This document shows positions 1 through 6,269 of a stretch of 6,269 nucleotides of DNA, one piece after another; position 1 is the stretch's first letter; every line of letters begins with the position of its first letter. Where the stretch lies: NCBI GenBank assembly GCA_039024315.1, contig JBCCQN010000321.1, forward strand, positions 1 to 6,269, given 5' to 3'. The translations under genes were made by a program, and so were the position numbers. Origin of the DNA: JBCAWW01 sp039024315 (GTDB lineage Bacteria > Bacteroidota > Bacteroidia > J057). The notes beneath the pieces were generated by a model, which did no database searches, had not been told where the DNA came from, and worked only from the letters and a program-made list of their open reading frames with translations.

Positions 1-160
1 CTGAGCTGATCAGCATAGCTTTTGCCAGGAAGGGGAACGCACAAGGCGGCTCCCTAGGGATTTGTATTCCGATATGTCAAATAACTAGACAATAAATAGC
101 TATCAATCAGATCGTTTTGCGATAATGCAAAAGTCGAGTATATACTTTCTACTAAGCCAA

Positions 161-1591
161 TCATTTCCCTTTCAATTGGCGATAATAAGACAGACGCGGA
201 TCTTCACCTTTTTCTTCCTTGTATTGCACTAACTGCTCCATCATGGCAGCAAATACCTCAGGGTATGCTTCGGCGACATTGTGATCATTGAGCACGTCCG
301 TGCGGAGGTCAAAGAGTTCTTTTTCGCCTCGGGTCAGGTCCCAACGCAAAAACCAATGGCCTTCGCGTATCCAATAACCTTCGGTAGACTTACCCATTAC
401 TTCATTGGGGTCGTCGCTACGAGTATTGATGACATTGCCGATGATGTTTTTTCGCTTTTCGGAACGATTACCCTCAATTAGCAAGCGATAGGACTGCCCG
501 AAGTAATTAGTAGGTACCTCAATCCCAACATAGTCCAAGATCGTAGCGGGAATGTCTGCACTGTGGATGAGTGCCTCAGAACGCCTACCTTCTTCTATTT
601 GACCGGGCCAAGCAAAGACGATGGGCGAACGAAAAGACATATCATAAATCGAAGATTTACCTTTGTCGCCACCATTGTGGGAGCGCATGGGGTCATCCCA
701 AAATTCCTGATCGGGCGCTTGCTCCCAGCCATTGTCATTGACGTAGATGATAAGGGTGTTGTCATAAAGATCATTGTCTTTGAGATATTGGACCATTTCG
801 CCCCAAGTCTCATCGAACCAAGTACAGTTGGCGTAGTAGCGCTTAGCTGATTCGGTCATCTCCTTGTCGGCGTAGAGCTGATAGTATTTTTCAGGTGCGT
901 CAAAAGGATAGTGTGGCAAGGAGGGAGCAAACCACATGAAGAAAGGCGTTCCACGAGTGGAAGATAAAAAATCATAAGCCGCCTGATTGCTGACTCTCGC
1001 TAGGTCCATGCCCTCACCGCCCATATGCTTAGTAAACCAATCGGGATTTTTGAGGTCTTCTTGGGTCCAGCCCTTGGTCATACCATGGGTAAAGCCGCCA
1101 TTCTGGTAGCTAAACTCCCACCATTTGCCGCCTTGAAAGCTCACGTAGCCTTTTTCCGCCAATAATTTGGGAAGGGTGTTGAAGTGGGAAAAGGCCAATG
1201 CTTTTTGGTCAAATGCTCGCTTGAAGACAAAAAGCGAGTCTTCAGATATATCTTTTGCAGCTATTAAATCCTGCAATATCGAATCACTCTTTTGGTGATA
1301 GTCAATTGGCAGAAGCCCAGTAAGTAAGGTCTGTAAGGAAGGCCGACAATGGTTGTCTGAGACATAACCGTTGTCGAAGACGAGACCACTGGCAGCGAGG
1401 CTATCCATATTGGGCGTTTGCACATAATCTGCCCCCATAAAGCCAAAGTAAGGGTAGCCTTGGTCATCACCGACCAGCAAAATGACATTGGGGAGTTCGG
1501 GATCTTGAGGAGTGCTTTCCGTTTGGCAAGCCGTACAAAGGCTTAGCAGACAAAGCAGCCAAAGAGCAGTAGATTTCATAGCTAAATACAT
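161..1591 (-). CDS. Formylglycine-type sulfatase, probable lipoprotein, variant active site
   Basis: Exported sulfatase of the alkaline-phosphatase superfamily (476 aa), expected to hydrolyse a sulfate ester, perhaps on a glycan; the substrate cannot be read from the sequence. Residues 1-22 form a hydrophobic signal ending in LCTAC, a slightly atypical lipobox that would make Cys22 the lipid anchor. Two starts are possible, Met1 (1591) and Met5 (1579). Met5 gives the more usual MKS signal peptide, and neither has a Shine-Dalgarno sequence. Seen motifs: metal-binding Asp42-Asp43 (VGDDQGY), candidate formylglycine Cys82 in CRPSLQTLLTG, Lys156 in GGKWW, His226 in PSLPHYP, Asp286-Asn287-Gly288, Lys310 in GGDKG, then FRSPIVFAWPG. 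The family consensus is C-x-P-S-R and GKWH, so the usual Arg is Leu86 and the usual His is Trp158. The length is normal and the frame intact. It is divergent from an AraC regulator that may control it. The superfamily call is secure; activity and substrate are open. Confidence 0.93.
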   Translation of the reverse strand: MYLAMKSTALWLLCLLSLCTACQTESTPQDPELPNVILLVGDDQGYPYFGFMGADYVQTPNMDSLAASGLVFDNGYVSDNHCRPSLQTLLTGLLPIDYHQKSDSILQDLIAAKDISEDSLFVFKRAFDQKALAFSHFNTLPKLLAEKGYVSFQGGKWWEFSYQNGGFTHGMTKGWTQEDLKNPDWFTKHMGGEGMDLARVSNQAAYDFLSSTRGTPFFMWFAPSLPHYPFDAPEKYYQLYADKEMTESAKRYYANCTWFDETWGEMVQYLKDNDLYDNTLIIYVNDNGWEQAPDQEFWDDPMRSHNGGDKGKSSIYDMSFRSPIVFAWPGQIEEGRRSEALIHSADIPATILDYVGIEVPTNYFGQSYRLLIEGNRSEKRKNIIGNVINTRSDDPNEVMGKSTEGYWIREGHWFLRWDLTRGEKELFDLRTDVLNDHNVAEAYPEVFAAMMEQLVQYKEEKGEDPRLSYYRQLKGK

Positions 1592-1717
1592 TTGTAAGGG
1601 ACGATATCAGCAAGCTACAGCCGATTAAGGAGGAAGGATTTACCGTTTTTCACTAATTTTTGACATATATTAACCTTCAAGAAGTGTTTTATGGTATTTT
1701 TTAGTTTAAAATAATCA
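1592..1717. promoter_or_regulatory. Divergent intergenic region between sulfatase and AraC regulator
   Basis: This 126-bp AT-rich gap must hold the promoters of both divergent genes and is the natural place for the AraC protein to bind. I see no full Bacteroidota promoter (TTG plus TANNTTTG at proper spacing) in either direction. TATTTTTT at 1695-1702 is a partial -7 match for the regulator, and TAGCTTGC on the minus strand (about 1610-1617) is a partial match for the sulfatase. A small interrupted inverted repeat, CTTC-AA-GAAG, lies at 1675-1684. Its regulatory role is inferred from gene arrangement only. Confidence 0.45.
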
Positions 1718-2557
1718 ATGAAGCCCATTTTTGAAGCGCTTTCCTTAGCTCAAAAGCAGTGTTCTTTTGGTGCTTCCCAAATTGAGGCAGAACACTTTGA
1801 ACCTTTCTGGCATTTTCATCCAGAGGTCGAGCTGACCTGGATTATCCAAGGAGAGGGAACGCGCTTTGTGGGAGATAGCATCTTGCCTTATGGGCCGGGA
1901 GATTTGGTGTTGGTTGGTAGCAATGTGCCTCATCAGTGGGTCAGTAGTCAGGCCCAACTCTCCTCGCAGCAAGAGGCCTTAGTAATACAATTTCCGGAGG
2001 ATTTATTCGCCGCTTTTCCCGAATGTGAAGCCATCAATAAGCTGTTTCAAGAGGCAAAGCGGGGCCTTTATTTCTCCTCCCCTCAGCAAGCGATAAAGGA
2101 GAAGCTATCCACTTTTGTTTCCTTTAATCCAGCCCAGCAGTTAAGTCAGTTGTTGCAGATTTTACTCCTCCTGACAGAGTACAACTTACCCCAAATGTTA
2201 TCTCAGCGAAGTCAATTTCAAACTCAGGGTAAAGCCGCCGATTCACAACGCATCAATAGTTGTATCGACTTCATCCTTTCTCAACTCAAACAGCCCCTAA
2301 GCGTCAATTTGATGGCTGATCGCCTACATATGGTGCCGCAATCTTTTTGCCGCTGGTTCAAACAGCAAACCGGTACTTCCTTCATCACCTTTGTCAATCA
2401 GAGCCGCATCCAAAGCGCTTGTCAGTATCTCCTCAATACCGATTTACCGATCCAAAGCATCGCTTTTGAGGTAGGCTTTGAAAATGTGAGCCACTTCAAC
2501 CGGACTTTCAAGAAGTTGCAAGGGGTCTCACCTGGGGTTTATCGGAGGGGAGGCTGA
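1718..2557 (+). CDS. AraC-family transcriptional regulator with cupin sensor domain
   Basis: Cytoplasmic DNA-binding regulator (279 aa), the usual length for the family. The N-terminal half (about residues 20-95) is a cupin-type sensor fold: His32-x-His34 followed by Glu38, then PGD at 60-62 and NVPHQW at 69-74, the pattern of AraC regulators that bind a small ligand, often a sugar. A linker (about 100-175) leads to the C-terminal AraC domain with two helix-turn-helix units: one around 195-219 (LMADRLHMVPQSFCRWFK) and one around 245-269 (IQSIAFEVGFENVSHFNR), closing with the typical SPGVYRR. The ATG at 1718 is preceded by an A-rich stretch with no Shine-Dalgarno, as is usual in Bacteroidota. 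It is divergent from the sulfatase gene, which suggests that gene as a target; the ligand is unknown. The gene is intact and the family call is very secure. Confidence 0.95.
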   Translation: MKPIFEALSLAQKQCSFGASQIEAEHFEPFWHFHPEVELTWIIQGEGTRFVGDSILPYGPGDLVLVGSNVPHQWVSSQAQLSSQQEALVIQFPEDLFAAFPECEAINKLFQEAKRGLYFSSPQQAIKEKLSTFVSFNPAQQLSQLLQILLLLTEYNLPQMLSQRSQFQTQGKAADSQRINSCIDFILSQLKQPLSVNLMADRLHMVPQSFCRWFKQQTGTSFITFVNQSRIQSACQYLLNTDLPIQSIAFEVGFENVSHFNRTFKKLQGVSPGVYRRGG

Positions 2558-2655
2558 CCGCTGCGCGGAACGCTTGGCCCTTTCGTAAAAAAAGGTATCA
2601 AGCGATACGCTTCGTAGCGACGCATCCGCGAAAGCTTTCGGGATTGCGTCGCTAC
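2558..2655. repeat. Nested palindromic element filling the convergent gap (REP-like)
   Basis: The convergent gap is almost wholly made of inverted repeats. Next to the AraC stop is CCGC-TGC-GCGG (2558-2568). Then comes AAGCG-ATA-CGCTT (2600-2612). The main element (2614-2655) is a near-perfect inverted repeat with 21-nt arms: the left arm starts GTAGCGACGC, the right arm ends GCGTCGCTAC, and the centre is the perfect 12-bp palindrome CGAAAGCTTTCG (2629-2640). Only two single-base bulges interrupt it (an extra A in the right arm, an extra G in the left). It abuts and overlaps by one base the stop codon of the minus-strand gene. It could act as a transcript 3' end or be a dispersed REP-type repeat; the sequence alone cannot separate these. 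Confidence 0.6.
2587..2612 (-). terminator. Possible intrinsic terminator of the DUF5916 gene
   Basis: Read on the minus strand, downstream of the DUF5916 stop, a short stem GTATC-GCTT-GATAC (2608 to 2595) is followed after one C by seven T residues (the A run at 2587-2593 on the plus strand). The stem is short and AT-rich, and an overlapping stem (2600-2612) competes with it, so it would be a weak terminator alone. The strong hairpin at 2614-2655, just before it in the transcript, may help. The plus strand has no T run after the hairpins, so it should not act for the AraC gene. Confidence 0.4.
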
Positions 2656-4919
2656 TACAAATTCAACCAATAAGTCAACTTAAACACCAAGGCACGGTTC
2701 TTACTAGCCAAACCTTCCGGCAGATAGTTTTCAGTATAAACAATAAAGAAGTCCGAGGCCGGTTGGTAGCGCCACTGAAAGCGGGCATTGACATTGATGT
2801 TGTTGAGGAGGTTGTTGTATTGGATGAAGGTCGTCAAGAACAGCTCATCCGTAAAGGTCAAGTCGATGCGAGGACCGATCAAGAAGAGCTTCGTTTCGCC
2901 ATAACCTTCGGCCAACTTCAAGTCATTATAATCAAAGCGCAGTCCGATACTGCCAAAAGGTTGATATCGGAAGTTTAACTGACCGCCTAGATTAAAGTTG
3001 GTGCCATTGTAAAAACCACCGTAAGTAGAATTCAAAGCAAAATTGAAGAGGTTGCGGGTATTACTTTGGAAGCTACCCGAGATAGCAGACCAATCATATT
3101 CTTCGCCGGTGGCGAAAGCGATATTTTGCGGATTGCCAGTCGGATTGAAGCTTCGCGTCAACTGCTGGAAGACATAATTGTAGTTCAGCTGCAAGGTCGC
3201 AGTATTGCTGAAGTTGAACTGATAGCCCAGTGAATAAGTGCGGTCAGTGATCGTTCCATCTGGGATATGGGTCAGATTGGCATTGACCGTCGGACCCATG
3301 AAGACAATCGCTTCATTTTTGGGGTAAATCTTATAACTCAGGTTGCTGAAGTAATTGAAAAAGCCGGGATAAACTCTCTGGCTGGGCACAAAGCCCGCTT
3401 CCGCATTGAAGTTTTGCTGGTTGAAAGTATTACCGATAAAGGCATCCCAATTACGATTGTTGAAGCGCCAAAAAGTTGAACCAGAAAAGTTTTGACCTTC
3501 GGTCAAGTCATCTAGCGACATGCCGAGATAAGAACTGTGGTACCATTTGTTGTCTGCGCTCAGCATCTCTAAGTCAGCACTGAAGACACGATTATAAACA
3601 TTACGTATCCGTTGGGTTTGTCCGCCAATTTGTCGGTCTTGAAAGATACTTTCATGGAAATATTTAGCCGTATCGGCATCTGTTACGCCTAAACTTTGCT
3701 TGTTGACCACAGAGAGGGCGAAGCTAGACTGCGCACCAAAGTTGCGCTGGACAGTCGCTACGGTATAGTTTTGACCCGGTAGACCTACTTGGAGATCCTC
3801 TTGGGTCTGCATATTGAGTACGCTGACGCGCCAATCTTCATTGAGAGAGCCACTTAGCCTTGCGCCATACAAAATCGGGATCTTGCGAAACAGACCGGAA
3901 GTATCTTGCACCAAGCCAACCCTACGCGAGAAGAAAGGTCGAGCGGAGGGAAAGCCAATCTGATCCAAAAGGTCGCTGTTTTCCAGAAAGAATTGGCGGC
4001 GTTCGGGGAACTGGACCTCAAAACGCGTCAAATTAATCACCTGCTGATCTACCTCTACTTGAGAGAAATCAGGATTGACCGTCAAGTCCAAATTAACCGA
4101 AGGACTCAAGCTGACCTTGGCGTCAAAGCCTACATCATACTCTGAGACAGGTTCTGAATTTGGCACGATAGGGGTCGAAGAGAGATTACCGGCTACATAA
4201 GGGATGAGCGAGATATTGGTCTTGGCTTCGGGAATGGGATCATCCCAAACCAATTGGCCGGAAAAGGCAAAAGCCCCGGTATTGAAATTGATGGGCGTTC
4301 TGATCCAGGAGGATTTAAGATTACGCTTCTTGTCTTGGCGGTCGAAGGCGATATTCCATTCTTTGAGGTCAGAGCGATAGCGAAAGCTTTTGAAGGGAAT
4401 CTTCATTTCGGCAACCCAACCATCGCTGTCGCGCACCACTTCTGAATACCATTTGTTGTCCCAATTCGTGTTCCAGGAGTTGTCGCTGGTACCTCCTCCG
4501 GAAACGGTTCCCTCCATCTGCACCCCGGCAGGCGTGATGGCAAAAAAGAAGCCGTTGATATAATCATTGTAAGGACCGATGACTACGCCCACATTATCGT
4601 TGAGCGGATAATTGAAATCTCGACGGAGAGAATTGATCAGGTCTGGGCTATCATCATCTTCACAGACGAAGGCGATATATAAAAACTCCTCATCAAAAGT
4701 AACTTTGGCGATCGTCTGAAAAGCCGGGCGAGCAGAATCATTGGGGAAATTGAGAAACCAATCCTTGGCTTCGCCTGCAGTTTGCCATGCGGGTTCATCT
4801 AAGACCCCATCTAATACGATTTCACCTTGGGCTCGAGTGATATGCAGTTTGGTACCAGGCCCGTTTTGCCCCCAAAGCAGCAAAGGGCTCAAAAATATTA
4901 AGAGGAAAACTTGTCTCAT
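2655..4919 (-). CDS. CBM9-like / DUF5916 outer-membrane beta-barrel protein
   Basis: Large envelope protein (754 aa) of a family common in Bacteroidota. Residues 1-18 are a signal peptide (MRQVFLLIFL..LLLWGQ). Residues about 26-225 form a CBM9-like beta-sandwich, marked by VLDGVLDEPAWQTA (35-48), YIAFVCEDDD (81-90) and the DGWVAEMKIPF segment (166-176). From about 235 the DUF5916 region begins, with its hallmark VNPDFSQVEVDQQVINL (281-297), FPERRQFFLEN (304-314) and FFSRRVG (329-335). The remainder is rich in alternating aromatic strands (for example LQLNYNYVF, FRYQPFG) and ends in LTYWLNL, as outer-membrane barrels do, with a C-terminal aromatic/leucine strand. In this family the N-terminal domain probably lies in the periplasm or at the surface and may bind carbohydrate, but no substrate or transport role is established. 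It is intact, of normal length, and has no Shine-Dalgarno. It may share a transcript with the 5063-5584 gene, 143 bp upstream. Confidence 0.9.
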   Translation of the reverse strand: MRQVFLLIFLSPLLLWGQNGPGTKLHITRAQGEIVLDGVLDEPAWQTAGEAKDWFLNFPNDSARPAFQTIAKVTFDEEFLYIAFVCEDDDSPDLINSLRRDFNYPLNDNVGVVIGPYNDYINGFFFAITPAGVQMEGTVSGGGTSDNSWNTNWDNKWYSEVVRDSDGWVAEMKIPFKSFRYRSDLKEWNIAFDRQDKKRNLKSSWIRTPINFNTGAFAFSGQLVWDDPIPEAKTNISLIPYVAGNLSSTPIVPNSEPVSEYDVGFDAKVSLSPSVNLDLTVNPDFSQVEVDQQVINLTRFEVQFPERRQFFLENSDLLDQIGFPSARPFFSRRVGLVQDTSGLFRKIPILYGARLSGSLNEDWRVSVLNMQTQEDLQVGLPGQNYTVATVQRNFGAQSSFALSVVNKQSLGVTDADTAKYFHESIFQDRQIGGQTQRIRNVYNRVFSADLEMLSADNKWYHSSYLGMSLDDLTEGQNFSGSTFWRFNNRNWDAFIGNTFNQQNFNAEAGFVPSQRVYPGFFNYFSNLSYKIYPKNEAIVFMGPTVNANLTHIPDGTITDRTYSLGYQFNFSNTATLQLNYNYVFQQLTRSFNPTGNPQNIAFATGEEYDWSAISGSFQSNTRNLFNFALNSTYGGFYNGTNFNLGGQLNFRYQPFGSIGLRFDYNDLKLAEGYGETKLFLIGPRIDLTFTDELFLTTFIQYNNLLNNINVNARFQWRYQPASDFFIVYTENYLPEGLASKNRALVFKLTYWLNL

Positions 4920-5027
4920 GGGGCGGGAGAAATTTGATTTAAGTAGCGATGGGAAATTTCGGGTGGCTACGAATATTATCTATCGACAGTTTTTGCCACT
5001 TGCACAGACCGACTTAAGCGTTCTGCG

Positions 5028-5047
5028 CTCCCGATAGCTATCGGGAG
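5028..5047. repeat. Perfect 20-bp palindrome
   Basis: CTCCCGATAGCTATCGGGAG is a perfect palindrome in the gap between two minus-strand genes, 16 bases beyond the stop of the 5063-5584 gene. A six-base A run (5049-5054) lies on its right side. Read along the minus-strand transcripts, that is a T run before the hairpin rather than after it, so it is not a standard intrinsic terminator. From memory, CCCGATAGCTATCGGG-type palindromes are scattered through many Bacteroidota genomes; I could not check this here. It could be a dispersed repeat, a processing hairpin or a protein-binding site. Confidence 0.65.
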
Positions 5048-5062
5048 TAAAAAACCTACAAA

Positions 5063-5584
5063 CTAGCGACGATATAAGGTCGACCTTTGCATGGCGCTCA
5101 TCGGATAGGAAAGAATACTTTCGACCTCTTCTACCTCTTCGCCAGTCGTAATAACCTTATCTAAACCACCGACTAATATTTGAAATTCGATGCGATCGGC
5201 ATGAAAAGTATAGTTGACAATCAGCAGGCTATTGTTGACCGAAAAACGGCTGGTCAGGACGTTGCTGTAGAGATAGCTGTCGAGCAGGATGGAGTTTTTC
5301 TCGTCGATCACATAATGACCGATAGACGCATCCTTGGCGACTAATTCGTATTTGCGCTCGTCGCGAACGGTATCCACTTCATATACTAAGGTCCACTGCC
5401 AGCGATCGCTGGAATCAGTCGGAGCAAGATGAAGCTCCATATTGAGTTCTTGTGCTTTGCCTTTGGCGTTGTAGATGGTCATTTTGCCATACCAATCGCC
5501 CATCCAATCGTTAGGAAAGGTGCTGATCGGAGTCTGAGCCTGAGCGAATAGCGGAAAGAAAAGAAATAGTAGTAAATAGCGCAT
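5063..5584 (-). CDS. Secreted protein of unknown function, possibly lipocalin-like
   Basis: I do not recognise a named family. The 173-aa product starts with a clear signal peptide (MRYLLLFLFFPLFAQA, cleavage near residue 16), so it is probably periplasmic or secreted; there is no lipobox and no cysteine. The mature part opens with DWMGDWYGKMTIY (26-38), a G-x-W pattern at the first strand like that of lipocalin-type barrels. It continues with alternating strands such as LNMELHLAP, RWQWTLVYEV and RKYELVAKD, and a conserved-looking HYVIDEKNSILLDS (90-103), which would fit a small beta-barrel of about 150 residues. The final 25 residues (EEVEEVESILSYPMSAMQ and on) are a less structured tail. 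A -7-like element sits just upstream of the start. It may be co-transcribed with the downstream DUF5916 gene and is divergent from the gene at 5728. The reading frame is secure; the fold is a guess. Confidence 0.8.
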   Translation of the reverse strand: MRYLLLFLFFPLFAQAQTPISTFPNDWMGDWYGKMTIYNAKGKAQELNMELHLAPTDSSDRWQWTLVYEVDTVRDERKYELVAKDASIGHYVIDEKNSILLDSYLYSNVLTSRFSVNNSLLIVNYTFHADRIEFQILVGGLDKVITTGEEVEEVESILSYPMSAMQRSTLYRR

Positions 5585-5603
5585 GAGTATACTGTTTGGC
5601 TTG

Positions 5604-5611
5604 CAAATTTA
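5604..5611 (-). promoter_or_regulatory. Candidate Bacteroidota -7 promoter element for the 5063-5584 gene
   Basis: On the minus strand this reads TAAATTTG, an exact match to the Bacteroidota -7 consensus TANNTTTG, ending 19 bases before the ATG at 5584. A TTG (complement of 5627-5629) stands 15 bases further upstream, shorter than the usual 17-23 base spacing, so the -33 part is weak. The implied 5' leader would be very short, about a dozen bases. Confidence 0.35.
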
Positions 5612-5727
5612 GGTTTTTATCTAGTGCAAGCATAGGATGCGCAATTTTGCCTTATCTTTTGCATCACTACAGCTCATTTTTCAATCCTTAGGTTTATCTC
5701 TAAAGCATATTTACGATCTTAAAATCT

Positions 5728-6269
5728 ATGAGACATAGCATAATCATCGGCTTCTTGTTGGCGCCTTGGTTTTGGGTAATGGCGCAGGAAGATCAGATCA
5801 AATACGAGCGGGAAGAGCGCGTAAGAGTTGATATTATACCTAAGTCGGCAGGAGACTTTGTAGAGGGCTGCGGCTTCACCGAACGCATAAAATGGTATTA
5901 CGAATACAGTCAAAATGGAAACTCCTACGAGGCCAAAGTCAAGCAAGATGGCATCAAATACAGCATTGAATTTGACGATCAAGGCAAGCTAGAAGACGTA
6001 GAATTTATCATTGATTGGGAAGACATACCTGAGGGTACGAAAAATCAAATCGAGCAATATCTTGATAGTACGTTTCAGCGCTATCGCCTCAAAAAAGTAC
6101 AGCAGCAGTGGACAGGAACGCCTGCTGGATTGCAAAAACTGATTCGAAATGAGAGTGTAGAAAATGGCTACAGCACTCAATATGAGATAGTCATGAGAGG
6201 GAGATCAGAGGGCGATACCCATTGGTACGAAATCCTATTTAGCGCAGAAGGTTTGCTGCTTCGTCGTTC
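5728..6269 (+). CDS. Secreted PepSY-like protein of unknown function, 3' end cut by window
   Basis: An open frame runs from the ATG at 5728 to the window edge (180 codons plus two bases, no stop), so the gene is partial. It begins with a signal peptide (MRHSIIIGFLLAPWFWVMAQ, cleavage near residue 19-20). The mature part resembles small periplasmic Bacteroidota proteins with PepSY-like repeats. The first unit (about 25-96) has EREERVRVDIIPKSAGDFV, then RIKWYYEY, then EAKVKQDGIKYSIEFDDQGKLEDVEF; the second (about 98-178) has IPEGTKNQIEQYLDSTFQRY, then YEIVMRG, then HWYEILFSAEGLLLRR. Both follow the helix, strand, hairpin, Gly-turn order of that fold. Such domains are thought to bind or inhibit partner proteins, but no function is known here. 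One cysteine (Cys48) is seen. It is divergent from the 5063-5584 gene across 143 bp. The gene is firm; the PepSY-like call is moderate. Confidence 0.8.
   Translation, partial: MRHSIIIGFLLAPWFWVMAQEDQIKYEREERVRVDIIPKSAGDFVEGCGFTERIKWYYEYSQNGNSYEAKVKQDGIKYSIEFDDQGKLEDVEFIIDWEDIPEGTKNQIEQYLDSTFQRYRLKKVQQQWTGTPAGLQKLIRNESVENGYSTQYEIVMRGRSEGDTHWYEILFSAEGLLLRR

Noticed and set aside
5..60. Two perfect 10-bp palindromes, GCTGATCAGC (5-14) and TCCCTAGGGA (51-60).
   Set aside because: Short, unrelated to each other, with no spacer, T run or link to a gene; close enough to chance in this length.
1..95. A plus-strand frame open from base 3 to a TAA near 95 might be the end of a gene entering from the left.
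   Set aside because: Only about 30 codons with no recognisable motif; an open run of this length is expected by chance.
115..132. Hairpin TTTTGC-GATAAT-GCAAAA downstream of the sulfatase stop as a terminator.
   Set aside because: The stem is AT-rich, six pairs only, and no T run follows it on the minus strand.
563..850. Plus-strand open frames inside the sulfatase gene (281-481, 563-850), and a minus-strand frame at 595-813.
   Set aside because: They overlap a long gene with clear motifs, resemble no family and are shadows of its codon usage.
1627..1633. AAGGAGG, a perfect Shine-Dalgarno-like sequence on the plus strand.
   Set aside because: No start codon follows at a usable distance; the next ATG of a real gene is about 85 bases away, and the other genes here do not use Shine-Dalgarno sites.
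2763..5037. Several plus-strand open frames of 63-98 codons opposite the DUF5916 gene.
   Set aside because: They lie opposite a well-supported 754-codon gene, have no signal or domain features, and follow its codon pattern.
5719..6180. Minus-strand open frames at 5719-5982 and 5989-6180.
   Set aside because: They are antisense to the plus-strand gene starting at 5728, which has a signal peptide and family-like motifs.

Overview
The window looks like chromosomal DNA from a Bacteroidota bacterium, possibly a saprospirian or other marine lineage. The evidence is a CBM9-like/DUF5916 outer-membrane protein typical of that phylum, start codons without Shine-Dalgarno sequences, signal peptides ending in A-Q, and a TANNTTTG-type -7 element. 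The placement below phylum is a guess.

Layout, left to right. Positions 1-160 hold no gene I can support. Positions 161-1591 (minus) encode a sulfatase of the formylglycine type, exported and probably a lipoprotein, with two unusual substitutions in its active-site motifs. It is divergent from an AraC-family regulator (1718-2557, plus) across a 126-bp gap. The regulator converges on a large outer-membrane protein gene (2655-4919, minus), and the 97-bp gap between them is filled with nested palindromes and a possible terminator for the minus strand. Upstream on the same strand is a small secreted protein of unknown function (5063-5584, minus), separated by a 143-bp gap carrying a perfect 20-bp palindrome. 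A 143-bp divergent gap then leads to a plus-strand secreted protein with PepSY-like features (5728 to the window edge, incomplete).

How the genes relate. The sulfatase and the AraC regulator form a plausible local regulatory pair, in which the regulator may sense a small ligand, perhaps a sugar, and control sulfate-ester removal. No glycoside hydrolase, SusC/SusD pair or anti-sigma system is visible, so this is not a recognisable polysaccharide utilisation locus within the window. The other three genes are all envelope or periplasmic, but nothing ties them firmly to the sulfatase. I see no mobile element, CRISPR array, RNA gene or clearly new multi-gene system. The items most worth a second look are the altered sulfatase active site and the palindromic repeats.
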